From Pseudomonas helvetica (GTDB lineage: Bacteria; Pseudomonadota; Gammaproteobacteria; Pseudomonadales; Pseudomonadaceae): a stretch of 64,000 nt of DNA. Below are positions 35,804 to 44,957 of this stretch, in pieces. Position 1 is the first letter of the stretch, and each line of letters opens with the position of its first letter. Below the pieces are notes generated by a model. The model was not told the DNA's origin, did not search any database, and saw only the letters and a program-made list of their open reading frames with translations. Made by a program: the position numbers and the translations under genes. The stretch is taken from NCBI RefSeq assembly GCF_039908645.1, contig NZ_CP150917.1, positions 122,501 through 186,500 on the forward strand, given 5' to 3'.

Positions 35804-37160
35804 GTCCGGAATGCGCGACTCGATCCGCCGCTACTTCAAAGGCTCAGAATCGCTGCAAGGCCAACCCTTGCCCGAGGTGAACAAGGCGCTGATCGAAGAC
35901 GCCCCGCGGGTGGTCCGCTTGACCATCTGGGCCATCATCGGCTTCTTTCTGTTCCTGCTGCTGTGGGCCAACTTTGCGGTGATCGATGAGGTCACCAAAG
36001 GCGATGGCAAGGCGATTCCATCCTCCAAACTTCAGAAAATCCAGAACCTGGAGGGCGGTATCGTCGCAGAACTCTTCGTTCGCGAAGGGCAAATCGTCGA
36101 AGCCGGTGCGCCGTTGATTCGTCTGGATGACACGCGCTTTCAGTCCAACGTCGGCGAAACCGAAGCCGACCGTTTGTCGATGTTGCTGCGTGTAGAACGC
36201 TTGAGCGCGGAAGTCGACGACCGCCCGCTGAGCTTTCCTGACGACGCAATGAAAGCTGTGCCCGGTCAGGCCGCCAGCGAAAAATCACTCTATGAGAGCC
36301 GTCGCCAGCAACTGCACGATGAAGTCGGCGGCCTGCAGGAGCAACTAATCCAGAAACAACAGGAGCTGCGCGAATTCACCTCCAAGCAGGCGCAGTACCG
36401 CAGCGGTCTGGCGTTGCAACGTCAGGAAATCAACATGTCGGAGCCGCTGGTGGCTCAGGGCGCGGTGTCGCCGGTGGAAGTGCTGCGACTCAAGCGTGCC
36501 GAAGTCGAAACCCGTGGCCAACTGGACGCTACCACCCTGGCGATCCCGCGTGCCGAGTCGGCAATCAAGGAAGTGCAGCGCAAGATCGACGAGACCCGTG
36601 GCAAGTTCCGCAGTGAGGCGCTGACCCAGCTCAACGAGGCCCGTACCGACCTGAACAAGGCGAAGGCGACCGGCAAGGCGCTGGAAGACCGCGTCAGCCG
36701 GACGCTGGTGACCTCGCCGGTGCGCGGTATCGTCAAGCAGCTGCTGGTCAACACCATCGGTGGCGTGATCCAGCCCGGCAGTGACATGGTCGAAATCGTG
36801 CCGCTGGACGACACCCTGCTGGTGGAAGCGAAGATCCGTCCGCAAGACATCGCGTTTTTGCACCCGGGCCAGGAAGCCATCGTCAAGTTCACGGCCTATG
36901 ACTACACCATCTATGGCGGGCTGAAAGCCAAGCTGGAGCAGATCGGCGCCGACACCATCACCGATGAAGACAAGAAAACCACCTACTACATGATCAAGCT
37001 GCGCACCGAGCGCAGCCACCTGGGCACCGACGAAAAACCCTTGCTGATCATTCCGGGCATGGTCGCCTCGGTGGACATCATCACCGGCAAGAAGACCATT
37101 CTCAGCTACCTGCTCAAGCCGATCATCAAGGCGCGGGCAGAGGCGCTACACGAGCGCTAG
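35793..37160 (+). CDS. lapC: LapC membrane fusion protein (HlyD family)
   Basis: 455-residue type I secretion adaptor linking LapB to LapE. A short cytoplasmic N-terminus precedes one transmembrane helix (LTIWAIIGFFLFLLLWANFAVIDEV, about 40-64). Then come a lipoyl half-motif (LEGGIVAELFVREGQIVEAGAPLIRLDD), a long alpha-hairpin at about 120-300 and the second lipoyl half (VRGIVKQLLVNTIGGVIQPG), with the HlyD-type C-terminal beta-barrel (RTERSHLG, PGMVASVDIITGKKTILSYLLKPI). GTG start at 35793 overlaps the last codons of lapB, with agggg upstream; ATG 35811 is an alternative. A REP pair follows the operon. Confidence 0.95.
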   Translation: MLLKSGMRDSIRRYFKGSESLQGQPLPEVNKALIEDAPRVVRLTIWAIIGFFLFLLLWANFAVIDEVTKGDGKAIPSSKLQKIQNLEGGIVAELFVREGQIVEAGAPLIRLDDTRFQSNVGETEADRLSMLLRVERLSAEVDDRPLSFPDDAMKAVPGQAASEKSLYESRRQQLHDEVGGLQEQLIQKQQELREFTSKQAQYRSGLALQRQEINMSEPLVAQGAVSPVEVLRLKRAEVETRGQLDATTLAIPRAESAIKEVQRKIDETRGKFRSEALTQLNEARTDLNKAKATGKALEDRVSRTLVTSPVRGIVKQLLVNTIGGVIQPGSDMVEIVPLDDTLLVEAKIRPQDIAFLHPGQEAIVKFTAYDYTIYGGLKAKLEQIGADTITDEDKKTTYYMIKLRTERSHLGTDEKPLLIIPGMVASVDIITGKKTILSYLLKPIIKARAEALHER

Positions 37161-37480
37161 TCTCTGGTGGGCTGATGGCCCCATCGCGGGCAAGCCTTGC
37201 TCCTACAGAGGATCTGCACCGAACCACAATTACGTGGTCGATACAGAGTATTTGTAGGAGCAAGGCTTGCCCGCGATGACGGCCTGAACAGCGGCGCATT
37301 TCAAAAGCCATATCGTTATTCGTTAACGGTATTTAAATACTCGTTCTTATATCTATAAAGTCAAACCCCTGCGTACCCACCGACCAATCGGCGTGCCGCA
37401 CGAAATGAACCCACACGGGACCTCCGTGAGTTTCTGATCGACGCGCACGCCATTGGGCGTGCTCTGCGTGGGAGAGATGT
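37161..37480. other. Intergenic region between lapC and the tauD-like operon
   Basis: 320 bases without a gene. The first part is a REP pair (listed separately). The second part (37305-37370) is AT-rich (gttattcgttaacggtatttaaatactcgttc) and probably carries the promoter of the dioxygenase/transport operon. AT-rich leaders of this look occur before sulfur-starvation genes, but I cannot mark a defined CysB site. Confidence 0.6.
37182..37278. repeat. REP pair (REPIN-like) behind lapC
   Basis: Two 26-base arms in inverted orientation and perfectly complementary (catcgcgggcaagccttgct... at 37182-37207 and its complement at 37253-37278), separated by 45 bases. Typical mobile REP doublet of fluorescent pseudomonads. 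Confidence 0.88.
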
Positions 37481-38377
37481 ATGCCTGTATTGTCCGCTTT
37501 GCCCAGCGCCGCGACCCTCGCGCCGCAATCGTTCGAGATCCGCCCGTTCAGTGGGGCTGTCGGTGCCGAAATCATCGGCCTGAACCTCGCCTTGCCCATC
37601 AACGATCAGGACTTCGCACGCATCCACCGCGCGCACCTGGATCACCATGTCGTGGTGTTCCGAAACCAGCGCATCAGCCCCGAACAACAGATCGCCTTCA
37701 GCCGCCGTTTTGGCGTGTTGCAGATCCATGTGCTCAAGCAATTTCTGCTGGCCCATCACCCGGAAATCCTCATCGTTTCCAACATCATCGAAAACGGCCA
37801 GGCTATCGGCCTCGGTGACGCCGGCAAGTTCTGGCACTCCGACCTGTCCTATAAAGAACTGCCGAGCCTGGGCTCGATGCTCCATGCCCAGGAGCTGCCA
37901 TCCGAAGGTGGCGACACACTGTTCGCCGACCAGCACAAAGCCTGGGACACCCTGCCCGATGCGTTGCGCAAGGCGGTTGAAGGACGCTCTGCCGCGCACT
38001 CCTATACCGCGCGTTACAGCGAGAACAAATTCGAAGGCAACTGGCGCCCGACCCTGACCCCGGAGCAACTCGCTCAGGTCAACGAAGTGGTGCATCCGGT
38101 GGTTCGCACTCACCCGGAAAACGGTCGCAAGGCACTGTTCGTCAGCGAGGGTTTCACCACCCGCATTGTCGGTTTACCGGAAGACGAAAGCCGGCAACTG
38201 CTGGCCGAGCTCTACGCCCACAGCGTGTTGCCGGAAAACATCTACCGCCATCAGTGGCAGCCTCACGACCTGGTGTTCTGGGATAACCGCTCGCTGATTC
38301 ACCTGGCCGCCGGTTGCCCGAGCCATCTGCGCCGCAAGCTCTACCGCACCACCATTCAGGGCGACGCGCCTTTCTGA
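37481..38377 (+). CDS. TauD/TfdA-family alpha-ketoglutarate dioxygenase
   Basis: 298-residue non-heme Fe(II)/2-oxoglutarate oxygenase. The metal triad is His119 and Asp121 (FWHSDLSY) with the distal His in SLIHLAAG, and an Arg in the C-terminal RRKLYRTTI that binds 2-oxoglutarate. TauD itself oxidises taurine to release sulfite, but the family also attacks alkyl sulfates, 2,4-D and other acids, so the substrate is not fixed. It is the first gene of an operon with an ABC transporter of the sulfonate/nitrate type (next gene after 26 bases), which favours an organosulfur substrate. Strong ribosome site (gggagag) before ATG. I do not use tauD as a symbol because the binding-site residues for taurine were not checked. 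Confidence 0.88.
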   Translation: MPVLSALPSAATLAPQSFEIRPFSGAVGAEIIGLNLALPINDQDFARIHRAHLDHHVVVFRNQRISPEQQIAFSRRFGVLQIHVLKQFLLAHHPEILIVSNIIENGQAIGLGDAGKFWHSDLSYKELPSLGSMLHAQELPSEGGDTLFADQHKAWDTLPDALRKAVEGRSAAHSYTARYSENKFEGNWRPTLTPEQLAQVNEVVHPVVRTHPENGRKALFVSEGFTTRIVGLPEDESRQLLAELYAHSVLPENIYRHQWQPHDLVFWDNRSLIHLAAGCPSHLRRKLYRTTIQGDAPF

Positions 38378-38403
38378 TCGGCTGCATTTCGGAGATACCT
38401 GCC

Positions 38404-39429
38404 ATGTCCAAACGTATTCCATTCGCGCCGCTGGCCGCCGCCATCGGTCTGGGTTTCAGCCTGCTCGCCGGCAGTCTGGTCGCACCGACTGTGGCGCACG
38501 CCGAAGGCGAAATTCGCATCGCCGAGCAGTTCGGCATCGTTTACCTGCTGCTCAACGTGGTCCGCGACCAGCACCTGATCGAGAAGCACGGCAAGGAAGA
38601 GGGCATCGACATCAAGGTCGACTGGACCCAGCTCTCCGGCGGCGCGGCCGTCAACGATGCGTTGCTCTCAGGGTCCATCGACATTGCCGGTGCTGGCGTT
38701 GGCCCGTTGCTGACCATCTGGGACCGCACTCACGGCAAGCAGAACGTCAAGGCCGTGGCCTCGCTCGGCAACTTCCCGTATTACCTGGTGAGCAACAATC
38801 CGAAGGTCAAAACCATCGCCGACTTCACCGAGCAGGACCGTATCGCGGTGCCGGCGGTCGGGGTTTCCGTACAGTCGCGATTCCTCCAGTACGCTGCGGC
38901 CAAGCAGTGGGGTGACAAGGAATTCAATCGCCTCGACAAGTACACCATCGCTGTCCCGCACCCGGACGCCACGGCTGCGTTGATCGCTGGCGGCACTGAA
39001 CTGACCGGGCACTTCTCCAATCCGCCGTTCCAGGATCAGGCACTGGAAAACCCCAACGTCCATGTCGTGCTCAATACCTACGACTTGCTGGGCCCGAATT
39101 CGCCGACCGTGTTGTTCACCACTGAGAAGTTTCGCAACGAGAACCCGAAAACCTACAAGGCCTTCATCGAAGCCCTGACCGAAGCTGCTGAATTTGCCCA
39201 GAACGACAAGGGCGCAGCGGCGGACACTTACCTGAGGGTGACCAAAGCTAAAATCGACCGCGCCGCGCTGCTGAAAATCATCGACAACCCGCAGTTCGAA
39301 TTCAGCGTCACGCCGAAAAATACATATCCGCTGGCTGAGTTCCTCTACCGCGTCGGCGCGATCAAGAACAAACCGGACTCGTGGAAGGACTACTTCTTCC
39401 ACGACGCCAAACCGTTGCAAGGGAGCTGA
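38404..39429 (+). CDS. ABC transporter substrate-binding protein, sulfonate/nitrate type
   Basis: 341-residue periplasmic binding protein with Sec signal peptide (MSKRIPFAPLAAAIGLGFSLLAGSLVAPTVAHA). It resembles the SsuA/TauA/NMT1 group: EIRIAEQFGIVYLLLNVVRD, the LSGGAAVNDALLSGSIDIAGAGVGP segment and HPDATAALIAGGTELTGHFSNPP. It should deliver an organosulfur or related compound to the permease and ATPase that follow. Start ATG 38404 fits the signal peptide; the longer frame from 38314 overlaps the dioxygenase and is rejected. Five bases separate its stop from the next start. Confidence 0.9.
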   Translation: MSKRIPFAPLAAAIGLGFSLLAGSLVAPTVAHAEGEIRIAEQFGIVYLLLNVVRDQHLIEKHGKEEGIDIKVDWTQLSGGAAVNDALLSGSIDIAGAGVGPLLTIWDRTHGKQNVKAVASLGNFPYYLVSNNPKVKTIADFTEQDRIAVPAVGVSVQSRFLQYAAAKQWGDKEFNRLDKYTIAVPHPDATAALIAGGTELTGHFSNPPFQDQALENPNVHVVLNTYDLLGPNSPTVLFTTEKFRNENPKTYKAFIEALTEAAEFAQNDKGAAADTYLRVTKAKIDRAALLKIIDNPQFEFSVTPKNTYPLAEFLYRVGAIKNKPDSWKDYFFHDAKPLQGS

Positions 39430-39434
39430 TTGCC

Positions 39435-40295
39435 ATGAACGCTCGCTTGCAAGGCCACGCGGCCAGCAGCTCGACCGCCAGCACCCAGGCGTTGCTCGCG
39501 GTCGATCACGTCAGCCTTGAATACCGCACGCCGCAACGGGTGGTGCGGGCAACGCATCAGGTCAGCTTCGAGGTCGATCCCGCCGATCGTTTTGTGTTGC
39601 TCGGCCCCTCCGGCTGCGGCAAGTCGACCTTGCTCAAGGCCGTCGCGGGGTTCATCCAGCCCTGTGAAGGGCAAATCCGCCTGCAAGGTCAGGCTGTCAG
39701 TGCGCCGGGGCCTGACCGGATTGTGGTGTTTCAGGAGTTCGATCAACTGCCACCGTGGAAAACCGTCAAACAGAACGTAATGTTCCCGCTGCTGGCCTCG
39801 CAAACCCTCAAGCGTCGCGAGGCTGAAGAACGGGCGTTGCACTACCTCGACAAGGTCGGGCTGGCGGCGTTTGCCGATGCCTATCCACATACCTTGTCCG
39901 GTGGCATGAAGGCGCGGGTGGCGATTGCCCGGGCCTTGGCCATGCAGCCGAAAATCCTGCTGATGGATGAACCATTCGCCGCGCTCGACGCGCTGACCCG
40001 ACGCAAGATGCAGGAGGAATTATTGCTGCTGTGGGAGGAGGTGCGTTTCACCCTGTTGTTCGTCACCCACTCCATCGAAGAGGCGCTGGTGGTGGGTAAC
40101 CGGATCCTGTTGCTGTCGCCTCATCCCGGTCGGGTGCGGGCGGAAATCCACAGCCATCAATACGATTTGCAGAGCCTTGGCGGTGTGGCGTTTCAGCAGT
40201 CGGCACGACGCATTCATCGGTTGCTGTTCGATGAAGGCCAGTCTGCCGAGAGCGATCACGAACTGGATTTCAACGATATCCGCATCGCTTATTGA
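39435..40295 (+). CDS. ABC transporter ATP-binding protein
   Basis: 286-residue ATPase of the SsuB/TauB group. Walker A GPSGCGKST, Q-loop FQEFDQLPPW, signature LSGGMKARVAIARALA, Walker B ILLMDEPFAALD and H-loop FVTHSIEEA are all present. It energises the neighbouring permease. ATG 39435, just after the binding-protein stop, with gggagc upstream. Confidence 0.94.
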   Translation: MNARLQGHAASSSTASTQALLAVDHVSLEYRTPQRVVRATHQVSFEVDPADRFVLLGPSGCGKSTLLKAVAGFIQPCEGQIRLQGQAVSAPGPDRIVVFQEFDQLPPWKTVKQNVMFPLLASQTLKRREAEERALHYLDKVGLAAFADAYPHTLSGGMKARVAIARALAMQPKILLMDEPFAALDALTRRKMQEELLLLWEEVRFTLLFVTHSIEEALVVGNRILLLSPHPGRVRAEIHSHQYDLQSLGGVAFQQSARRIHRLLFDEGQSAESDHELDFNDIRIAY

Positions 40296-40314
40296 GCGGC
40301 TGGAGGAGTGCCCG

Positions 40315-41181
40315 ATGAGCCATTCATCACCTGCGCGACAAGAATATGAAGTTGAGTTGCAACCCTTGTTAAGCGTTGCGCTGGAGCGTGAATTGCCCCT
40401 TGGCCAGCGCCTCTGGCAGCAGGGCTGGTTGCGTAAAGGCCTGATCCTGATTCTGCTGGCGGTGCTCTGGGAGGCCATCGCCCGCTATCAAGACAATGAC
40501 CTGTTGCTGCCGAGCTTCCTGCAAACTGGCCATGCGCTGTACGACGGGTTGCTCAGCGGAGAGTTGCTGGGCAAGGTCGGGATTTCGCTGGTGGTGCTGC
40601 TCAAGGGGTATCTGGTCGGTATCGTCCTGGCGTTTGCCCTGACCACGCTGGCCGTGTCGACCCAGTTCGGCCGCGACCTGCTGAGCACCCTGACCTCGAT
40701 GTTCAACCCATTGCCGGCGATTGCCTTGTTGCCGTTGGCACTGCTGTGGTTCGGGTTGGGGCAGAACAGCCTGATTTTCGTGCTGGTGCATTCGGTGCTC
40801 TGGGCACTGGCCCTGAACACGTATGCGGGATTTCTCGGGGTCTCGGAAACCTTGCGCATGGCCGGCCGAAACTACGGCTTGAGGGGGATCCGGTTTGTGC
40901 TGTTCATCCTGATTCCCGCCGCGCTGCCGTCGATCCTTGCCGGGCTGAAAATCGGCTGGGCCTTCGCCTGGCGCACGCTGATCGCCGCCGAGCTGGTGTT
41001 CGGCGCCACCAGCGGCAAGGGTGGCCTGGGCTGGTACATCTTCCAGAACCGCAACGAGTTGTACACCGACAAGGTGTTCGCCGGGTTGGCGGTGGTGATC
41101 CTCATCGGTTTGCTGGTGGAGAACCTGGTGTTCGACACTCTGGAGCGAATCACGGTGAAGCGCTGGGGAATGCAGCGCTAG
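40315..41181 (+). CDS. ABC transporter permease
   Basis: 288-residue inner-membrane permease of the SsuC/TauC group: about six transmembrane helices, and the EAA loop around AGRNYGLRGIRFVLFILIPAALPSILAGLKIGWAFAW that docks to the ATPase. ATG 40315, 19 bases after the ATPase gene, with ggagg upstream. It completes the transporter set binding protein-ATPase-permease. Confidence 0.93.
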   Translation: MSHSSPARQEYEVELQPLLSVALERELPLGQRLWQQGWLRKGLILILLAVLWEAIARYQDNDLLLPSFLQTGHALYDGLLSGELLGKVGISLVVLLKGYLVGIVLAFALTTLAVSTQFGRDLLSTLTSMFNPLPAIALLPLALLWFGLGQNSLIFVLVHSVLWALALNTYAGFLGVSETLRMAGRNYGLRGIRFVLFILIPAALPSILAGLKIGWAFAWRTLIAAELVFGATSGKGGLGWYIFQNRNELYTDKVFAGLAVVILIGLLVENLVFDTLERITVKRWGMQR

Positions 41182-41258
41182 GCTTCTGGTTCTGTGGTGA
41201 TAGGGATGTTTGCTAGGATTGCGCCTGAATCAATTCTGATCAGCGATGAGTGCTCAGC

Positions 41259-42179
41259 ATGCAACTCCCGGACATGAACCTGTTGGTCGCCCTCGACGCC
41301 TTGCTCGACGAGGGCAGTGTGGTAGGCGCGGCGCGGCGGATGAACCTCAGCCCGGCGGCGATGAGCCGGACCCTGACCCGCGTTCGCGAAGCGCTCGGTG
41401 ATCCGATTCTGGTACGTGCCGGTCGCGGGTTGGTGCCGACGCCCAAGGCGCTGGAGTTGCGCAGCCAGGTACGCGATGTAGTGGAACAGGCGGCGATGCT
41501 CTTTCGTTCGGCGGACAAGGTGGATTTGCGCACCCTACGCCGACGTTTCAACGTGCGCGCCAACGACTTTTTCATCGGGGTCTACGGCGGCCGGTTGATC
41601 GACACGCTGAACCGTCAGGCACCGCATTGCGAGTTGCGCTTTGTGCCGCTGGGCGATGGTGACGATGAGGCGCTGCGCGAAGGGCGGATTGATCTGATGG
41701 TCAGCAACACGCGCCCGCGAACGCCGGAAGTTAAGGTCCAGAATCTGTTTGCCACGCATTTTGTCGGTCTGGTACGTGAAGGTCACCCACTGCTTGAAGG
41801 CGAAATCACTGCAGAGCGTTTCGCCGGGTTTTCGCACATTTCCATGTCTCGTCGCGGTATTGCCCGAGGGCCGATCGATACGGCGCTCAACGGTTTGGGG
41901 CTGGAGCGTCGCGTGGCCTTGATCGCTCCCAGCTTTCACGCGGCGATGTTCGTGCTGCCAGACTCCGATCTGATTCTGCCGGTTCCCAAAGAGGCATTGC
42001 TCAGCGTGGCCCGACTTGGGTTGCGGCTGAGCTCCTTTACTTTGCCGATCCCGCTGCCAACCTTGATGCTGACACAGGCCTGGCACCCGCGTTACGACAA
42101 GGACCCGGCCCACCGCTGGCTGCGCGAAACCTTGAAAGCCAGTTGTGATGAGACATGGCTGGCGGCGCAGCCGTCCTGA
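41259..42179 (+). CDS. LysR-family transcriptional regulator
   Basis: About 306 residues. The N-terminal helix-turn-helix (LLVALDALLDEGSVVGAARRMNLSPAAMSRTLTRVREALGD) and the LysR substrate-binding domain are clear. It lies 77 bases behind the ABC operon and 143 bases before the efflux operon, all on the same strand, so it could regulate either. The order regulator-then-efflux is common for drug-responsive LysR proteins. ATG 41259 is preferred; GTG 41250 is also in frame. Confidence 0.9.
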   Translation: MQLPDMNLLVALDALLDEGSVVGAARRMNLSPAAMSRTLTRVREALGDPILVRAGRGLVPTPKALELRSQVRDVVEQAAMLFRSADKVDLRTLRRRFNVRANDFFIGVYGGRLIDTLNRQAPHCELRFVPLGDGDDEALREGRIDLMVSNTRPRTPEVKVQNLFATHFVGLVREGHPLLEGEITAERFAGFSHISMSRRGIARGPIDTALNGLGLERRVALIAPSFHAAMFVLPDSDLILPVPKEALLSVARLGLRLSSFTLPIPLPTLMLTQAWHPRYDKDPAHRWLRETLKASCDETWLAAQPS

Positions 42180-42196
42180 CAGCAGCAGACTACTTT

Positions 42197-42215
42197 TGTG
42201 GCGAGGGAGCCTCGC
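42197..42215. repeat. Single REP-like sequence
   Basis: tgtggcgagggagcctcgct matches the start of the Pseudomonas REP type also found at 44979-45110. Only one arm is present. Confidence 0.55.
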
Positions 42216-42322
42216 TATTCGTGTGTCTGGCGCACTTATAACCTGTCGATAAGTCAGTTTTCGTCAGCTGTCTGCGTTCATAAACTGCCCCGGTATTCCT
42301 GTAATCCGGAGCTGTACTGAAC

Positions 42323-43861
42323 ATGACCTCCCTCGCTGTCCCCGCAACACTCGAAGCGGCCAGCAAATCTTCCGTCGGTATCCCACCGATCTTCGGTCCA
42401 CGCATCATCATCGGTCTGGTCGGTGTGTTGTTAGCGGTGCTGGTGTCGGGCCTGAACGACATGGTAACCAAGCTCGCCCTGGCTGACATTCGCGGTGCCT
42501 TGGCCATTGGTTACGACGAAGGCACCTGGCTCGTCGCCAGCTACACCGCGACCTCCGTGGCGGCGATGGCGTTTGCGCCCTGGTGTTCGGTGACCTTTTC
42601 ACTGCGGCGTTTCACCCTGTGCGCTATCAGCCTGTTCACTGTACTCGGTGTGCTGAGTCCCTTCGCGCCGAACTATGAAAGCCTGCTGCTGATGCGCACC
42701 TTGCAAGGCCTGGCGGGTGGGGCGTTGCCGCCGATGTTGATGACCGTCGCCCTGCGGTTTTTGCCGGCCAACCTGAAACTCTATGGGCTGGCCGGCTATG
42801 CCCTGACGGCGACGTTCGGCCCCGGACTGGGCACGCCGCTGGCGGGTTTGTGGACGGAGTACCTGAGTTGGCGCTGGACCTTCTGGCAAATCATTGCGCC
42901 GAGCCTGCTGGCGATGGTCGCAGTGGCGTATGGATTGCCACAGGATCCGCTGCGTCTGGAGCGCCTGAAACAGTTCAACTGGCGTGGCCTGCTGCTGGGC
43001 TTCCCGGCTATCTGCATGCTGGTGATCGGGATCTTGCAGGGCAATCGCCTGGACTGGTTCGAGTCGAGCCTGATCGGTTGGCTGCTCGGTGGCGGGCTGT
43101 TGTTGCTGGTGCTGTTTCTGGTCAACGAATGGTCGCAACCGGTGCCGTTCTTCAAATTGCAGATGCTCGGCATCCGCAACCTGTCATTCGCCCTGTTGAC
43201 GTTGGCCGGGGTGCTGGTGGTGTTGCTGGCGGTGATCATCATCCCGTCGAGTTACCTGGCGCAGGTTCAAGGCTATCGGCCGATTCAGACCGCCCCGGTA
43301 ATGCTGCTGATGGCCGTCCCGCAACTGATTGCGCTGCCGCTGGTGGCGGCGCTGTGCAACTTGCGCTGGGTCGATTGCCGTTGGGTACTGGGCATCGGCT
43401 TGAGCCTGTTGGCGCTGTCCTGCATCGGCGGTTCGCAGCTGACGTCGGCGTGGATTCGCGATGACTTCTACGGGCTGCAATTGCTGCAGATTTTCGGCCA
43501 GCCGATGGCGGTGCTGCCGTTGTTGATGCTCGCGACCGGCAGCATCAGTCCGCAGGAGGGGCCGTTTGCGTCGGCTTGGTTCAACACCGTAAAAGGCCTC
43601 GCGGCGGTGATCGCCACTGGTGTGCTGGATGCGCTGACCACGGTTCGCCTGCATTTCCACTCAACGGTGCTGGTCGACAACCTCGGCAATTCACCGCTGG
43701 CCGACAGCAACAGCGCGGGTCTCGCGCATCGGTTGCACCAGCAAGCGGTGGTGCTGACCTCGTCAGACTTGTACCTGTGTATGGCCGGGATCGCGCTGGC
43801 GCTGATCCTGCTGATTTTCTGGCTGCCGACGCGGATCTATCCGCCGCGCGCGCCGACGTGA
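42323..43861 (+). CDS. MFS drug efflux transporter, EmrB/DHA2 family
   Basis: 512-residue inner-membrane protein with about 14 transmembrane helices, the DHA2 pattern. Motifs include LNDMVTKLALADIRGAL in helix 1, the LLLMRTLQGLAGGALPPMLM segment (motif C-like region follows as GYALTATFGPGLGTPLAG) and SWRWTFWQI. Works with the HlyD-type adaptor and outer membrane factor that follow to make a tripartite proton-driven pump. Start ATG 42323. 25 bases to the next gene. Confidence 0.92.
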   Translation: MTSLAVPATLEAASKSSVGIPPIFGPRIIIGLVGVLLAVLVSGLNDMVTKLALADIRGALAIGYDEGTWLVASYTATSVAAMAFAPWCSVTFSLRRFTLCAISLFTVLGVLSPFAPNYESLLLMRTLQGLAGGALPPMLMTVALRFLPANLKLYGLAGYALTATFGPGLGTPLAGLWTEYLSWRWTFWQIIAPSLLAMVAVAYGLPQDPLRLERLKQFNWRGLLLGFPAICMLVIGILQGNRLDWFESSLIGWLLGGGLLLLVLFLVNEWSQPVPFFKLQMLGIRNLSFALLTLAGVLVVLLAVIIIPSSYLAQVQGYRPIQTAPVMLLMAVPQLIALPLVAALCNLRWVDCRWVLGIGLSLLALSCIGGSQLTSAWIRDDFYGLQLLQIFGQPMAVLPLLMLATGSISPQEGPFASAWFNTVKGLAAVIATGVLDALTTVRLHFHSTVLVDNLGNSPLADSNSAGLAHRLHQQAVVLTSSDLYLCMAGIALALILLIFWLPTRIYPPRAPT

Positions 43862-43886
43862 ACGCTTACTGAAACAGAAGGTTTTT

Positions 43887-44957
43887 ATGACGATCCCTAT
43901 GAAATCCAAATTCACCGGCGCAGCCGTCGCGGTGTTGGCGGCTGGCGTGCTGGTTTACCTGTTGGCGCCGGGCGTGTTCGGCAACAAACCTCAACAGACC
44001 ACCAACGACGCGTTTATCGCTGCCGACTTCACGCTGGTCGCGCCGCGCGTGGCCGGGTTTATCAAGGAAGTGCTGGTCGAAGACAACCAGCAGGTCAAGG
44101 CCGGGCAGTTGCTGGCGCTGATCGATGACCGGGATCTGCGCGCCGCAGCGCAAGCCGCGGATGCTGAAACCCTGGTGGCCAAGGCACAGCTGCAAAACGC
44201 TCGGGCAACCCTCGAACGCCAGGCGTCGGTGATCGCTCAGGCGCAGGCCACGGTGGTGGCCGCGAAAGCAGAAATGGCTTTCGCCGAACATGAACTGAAC
44301 CGCTACAACCACCTTGCCGGAGTCGGCGCCGGCACGGTGCAAAACGCCCAGCAAGCGCGCACCCGCATCGACCAGGCTGGCGCACGACTGGCCAATGCCA
44401 CCGCAGTGCTGGCGGCAGAACGCAAGCAGGTGGAAATCCTCACGGCCCAGCGTGATGCGGCCGAAGGAGGGTTGAAGCGCGCCCATGCAGCGCTGGAAAT
44501 GGCCAGTTTCGAGCTGTCCTATACGCGCATCGTGGCGCCGGTGGATGGCATGGTCGGCGAGCGTGCGGTACGGGTCGGTGCCTATGTCACGCCGGGCAGC
44601 AAGATTCTCGCCGTGGTGCCGCTGGCGCGAGCGTATGTGGTCGGTAACTTCCAGGAAACCCAACTCTCTGACGTACAGTCTGGGCAAAACGTGGAAGTGC
44701 GCGTCGATAGCCTCGGTGGTGAAACCTTGACCGGTCGGGTCGAGAGTGTCGCACCAGCTACCGGCGTGACCTTCGCTGCCGTGAAACCTGACAACGCCAC
44801 CGGTAACTTCACCAAAGTCGTGCAGCGAATTCCGGTGAAGATCGTCCTCGATCCCGGCCAACCGCTGGCAGAGCGTTTGCGGGTGGGGATGTCGGTGGAA
44901 GCGAGTATCGACACCGTCGGACCAAAGGCCAGTGCGCGTGAGGTGACCCAGCGATGA
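43887..44957 (+). CDS. EmrA/HlyD-type membrane fusion protein
   Basis: 356-residue adaptor: transmembrane helix (AAVAVLAAGVLVYLLAPGVF, about 11-30), biotinyl-lipoyl half-motif (VAPRVAGFIKEVLVEDNQQVKAGQLLALIDD), long alpha-hairpin with coiled-coil character (about 90-200), second lipoyl half (TRIVAPVDGMVGERAVRVGAYVTPG) and C-terminal barrel (LRVGMSVEASIDT). It bridges the MFS pump to the outer membrane factor. A second possible start, ATG 43902, lies five codons in. Its stop overlaps the ATG of the outer membrane gene (ATGA). Confidence 0.93.
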   Translation: MTIPMKSKFTGAAVAVLAAGVLVYLLAPGVFGNKPQQTTNDAFIAADFTLVAPRVAGFIKEVLVEDNQQVKAGQLLALIDDRDLRAAAQAADAETLVAKAQLQNARATLERQASVIAQAQATVVAAKAEMAFAEHELNRYNHLAGVGAGTVQNAQQARTRIDQAGARLANATAVLAAERKQVEILTAQRDAAEGGLKRAHAALEMASFELSYTRIVAPVDGMVGERAVRVGAYVTPGSKILAVVPLARAYVVGNFQETQLSDVQSGQNVEVRVDSLGGETLTGRVESVAPATGVTFAAVKPDNATGNFTKVVQRIPVKIVLDPGQPLAERLRVGMSVEASIDTVGPKASAREVTQR

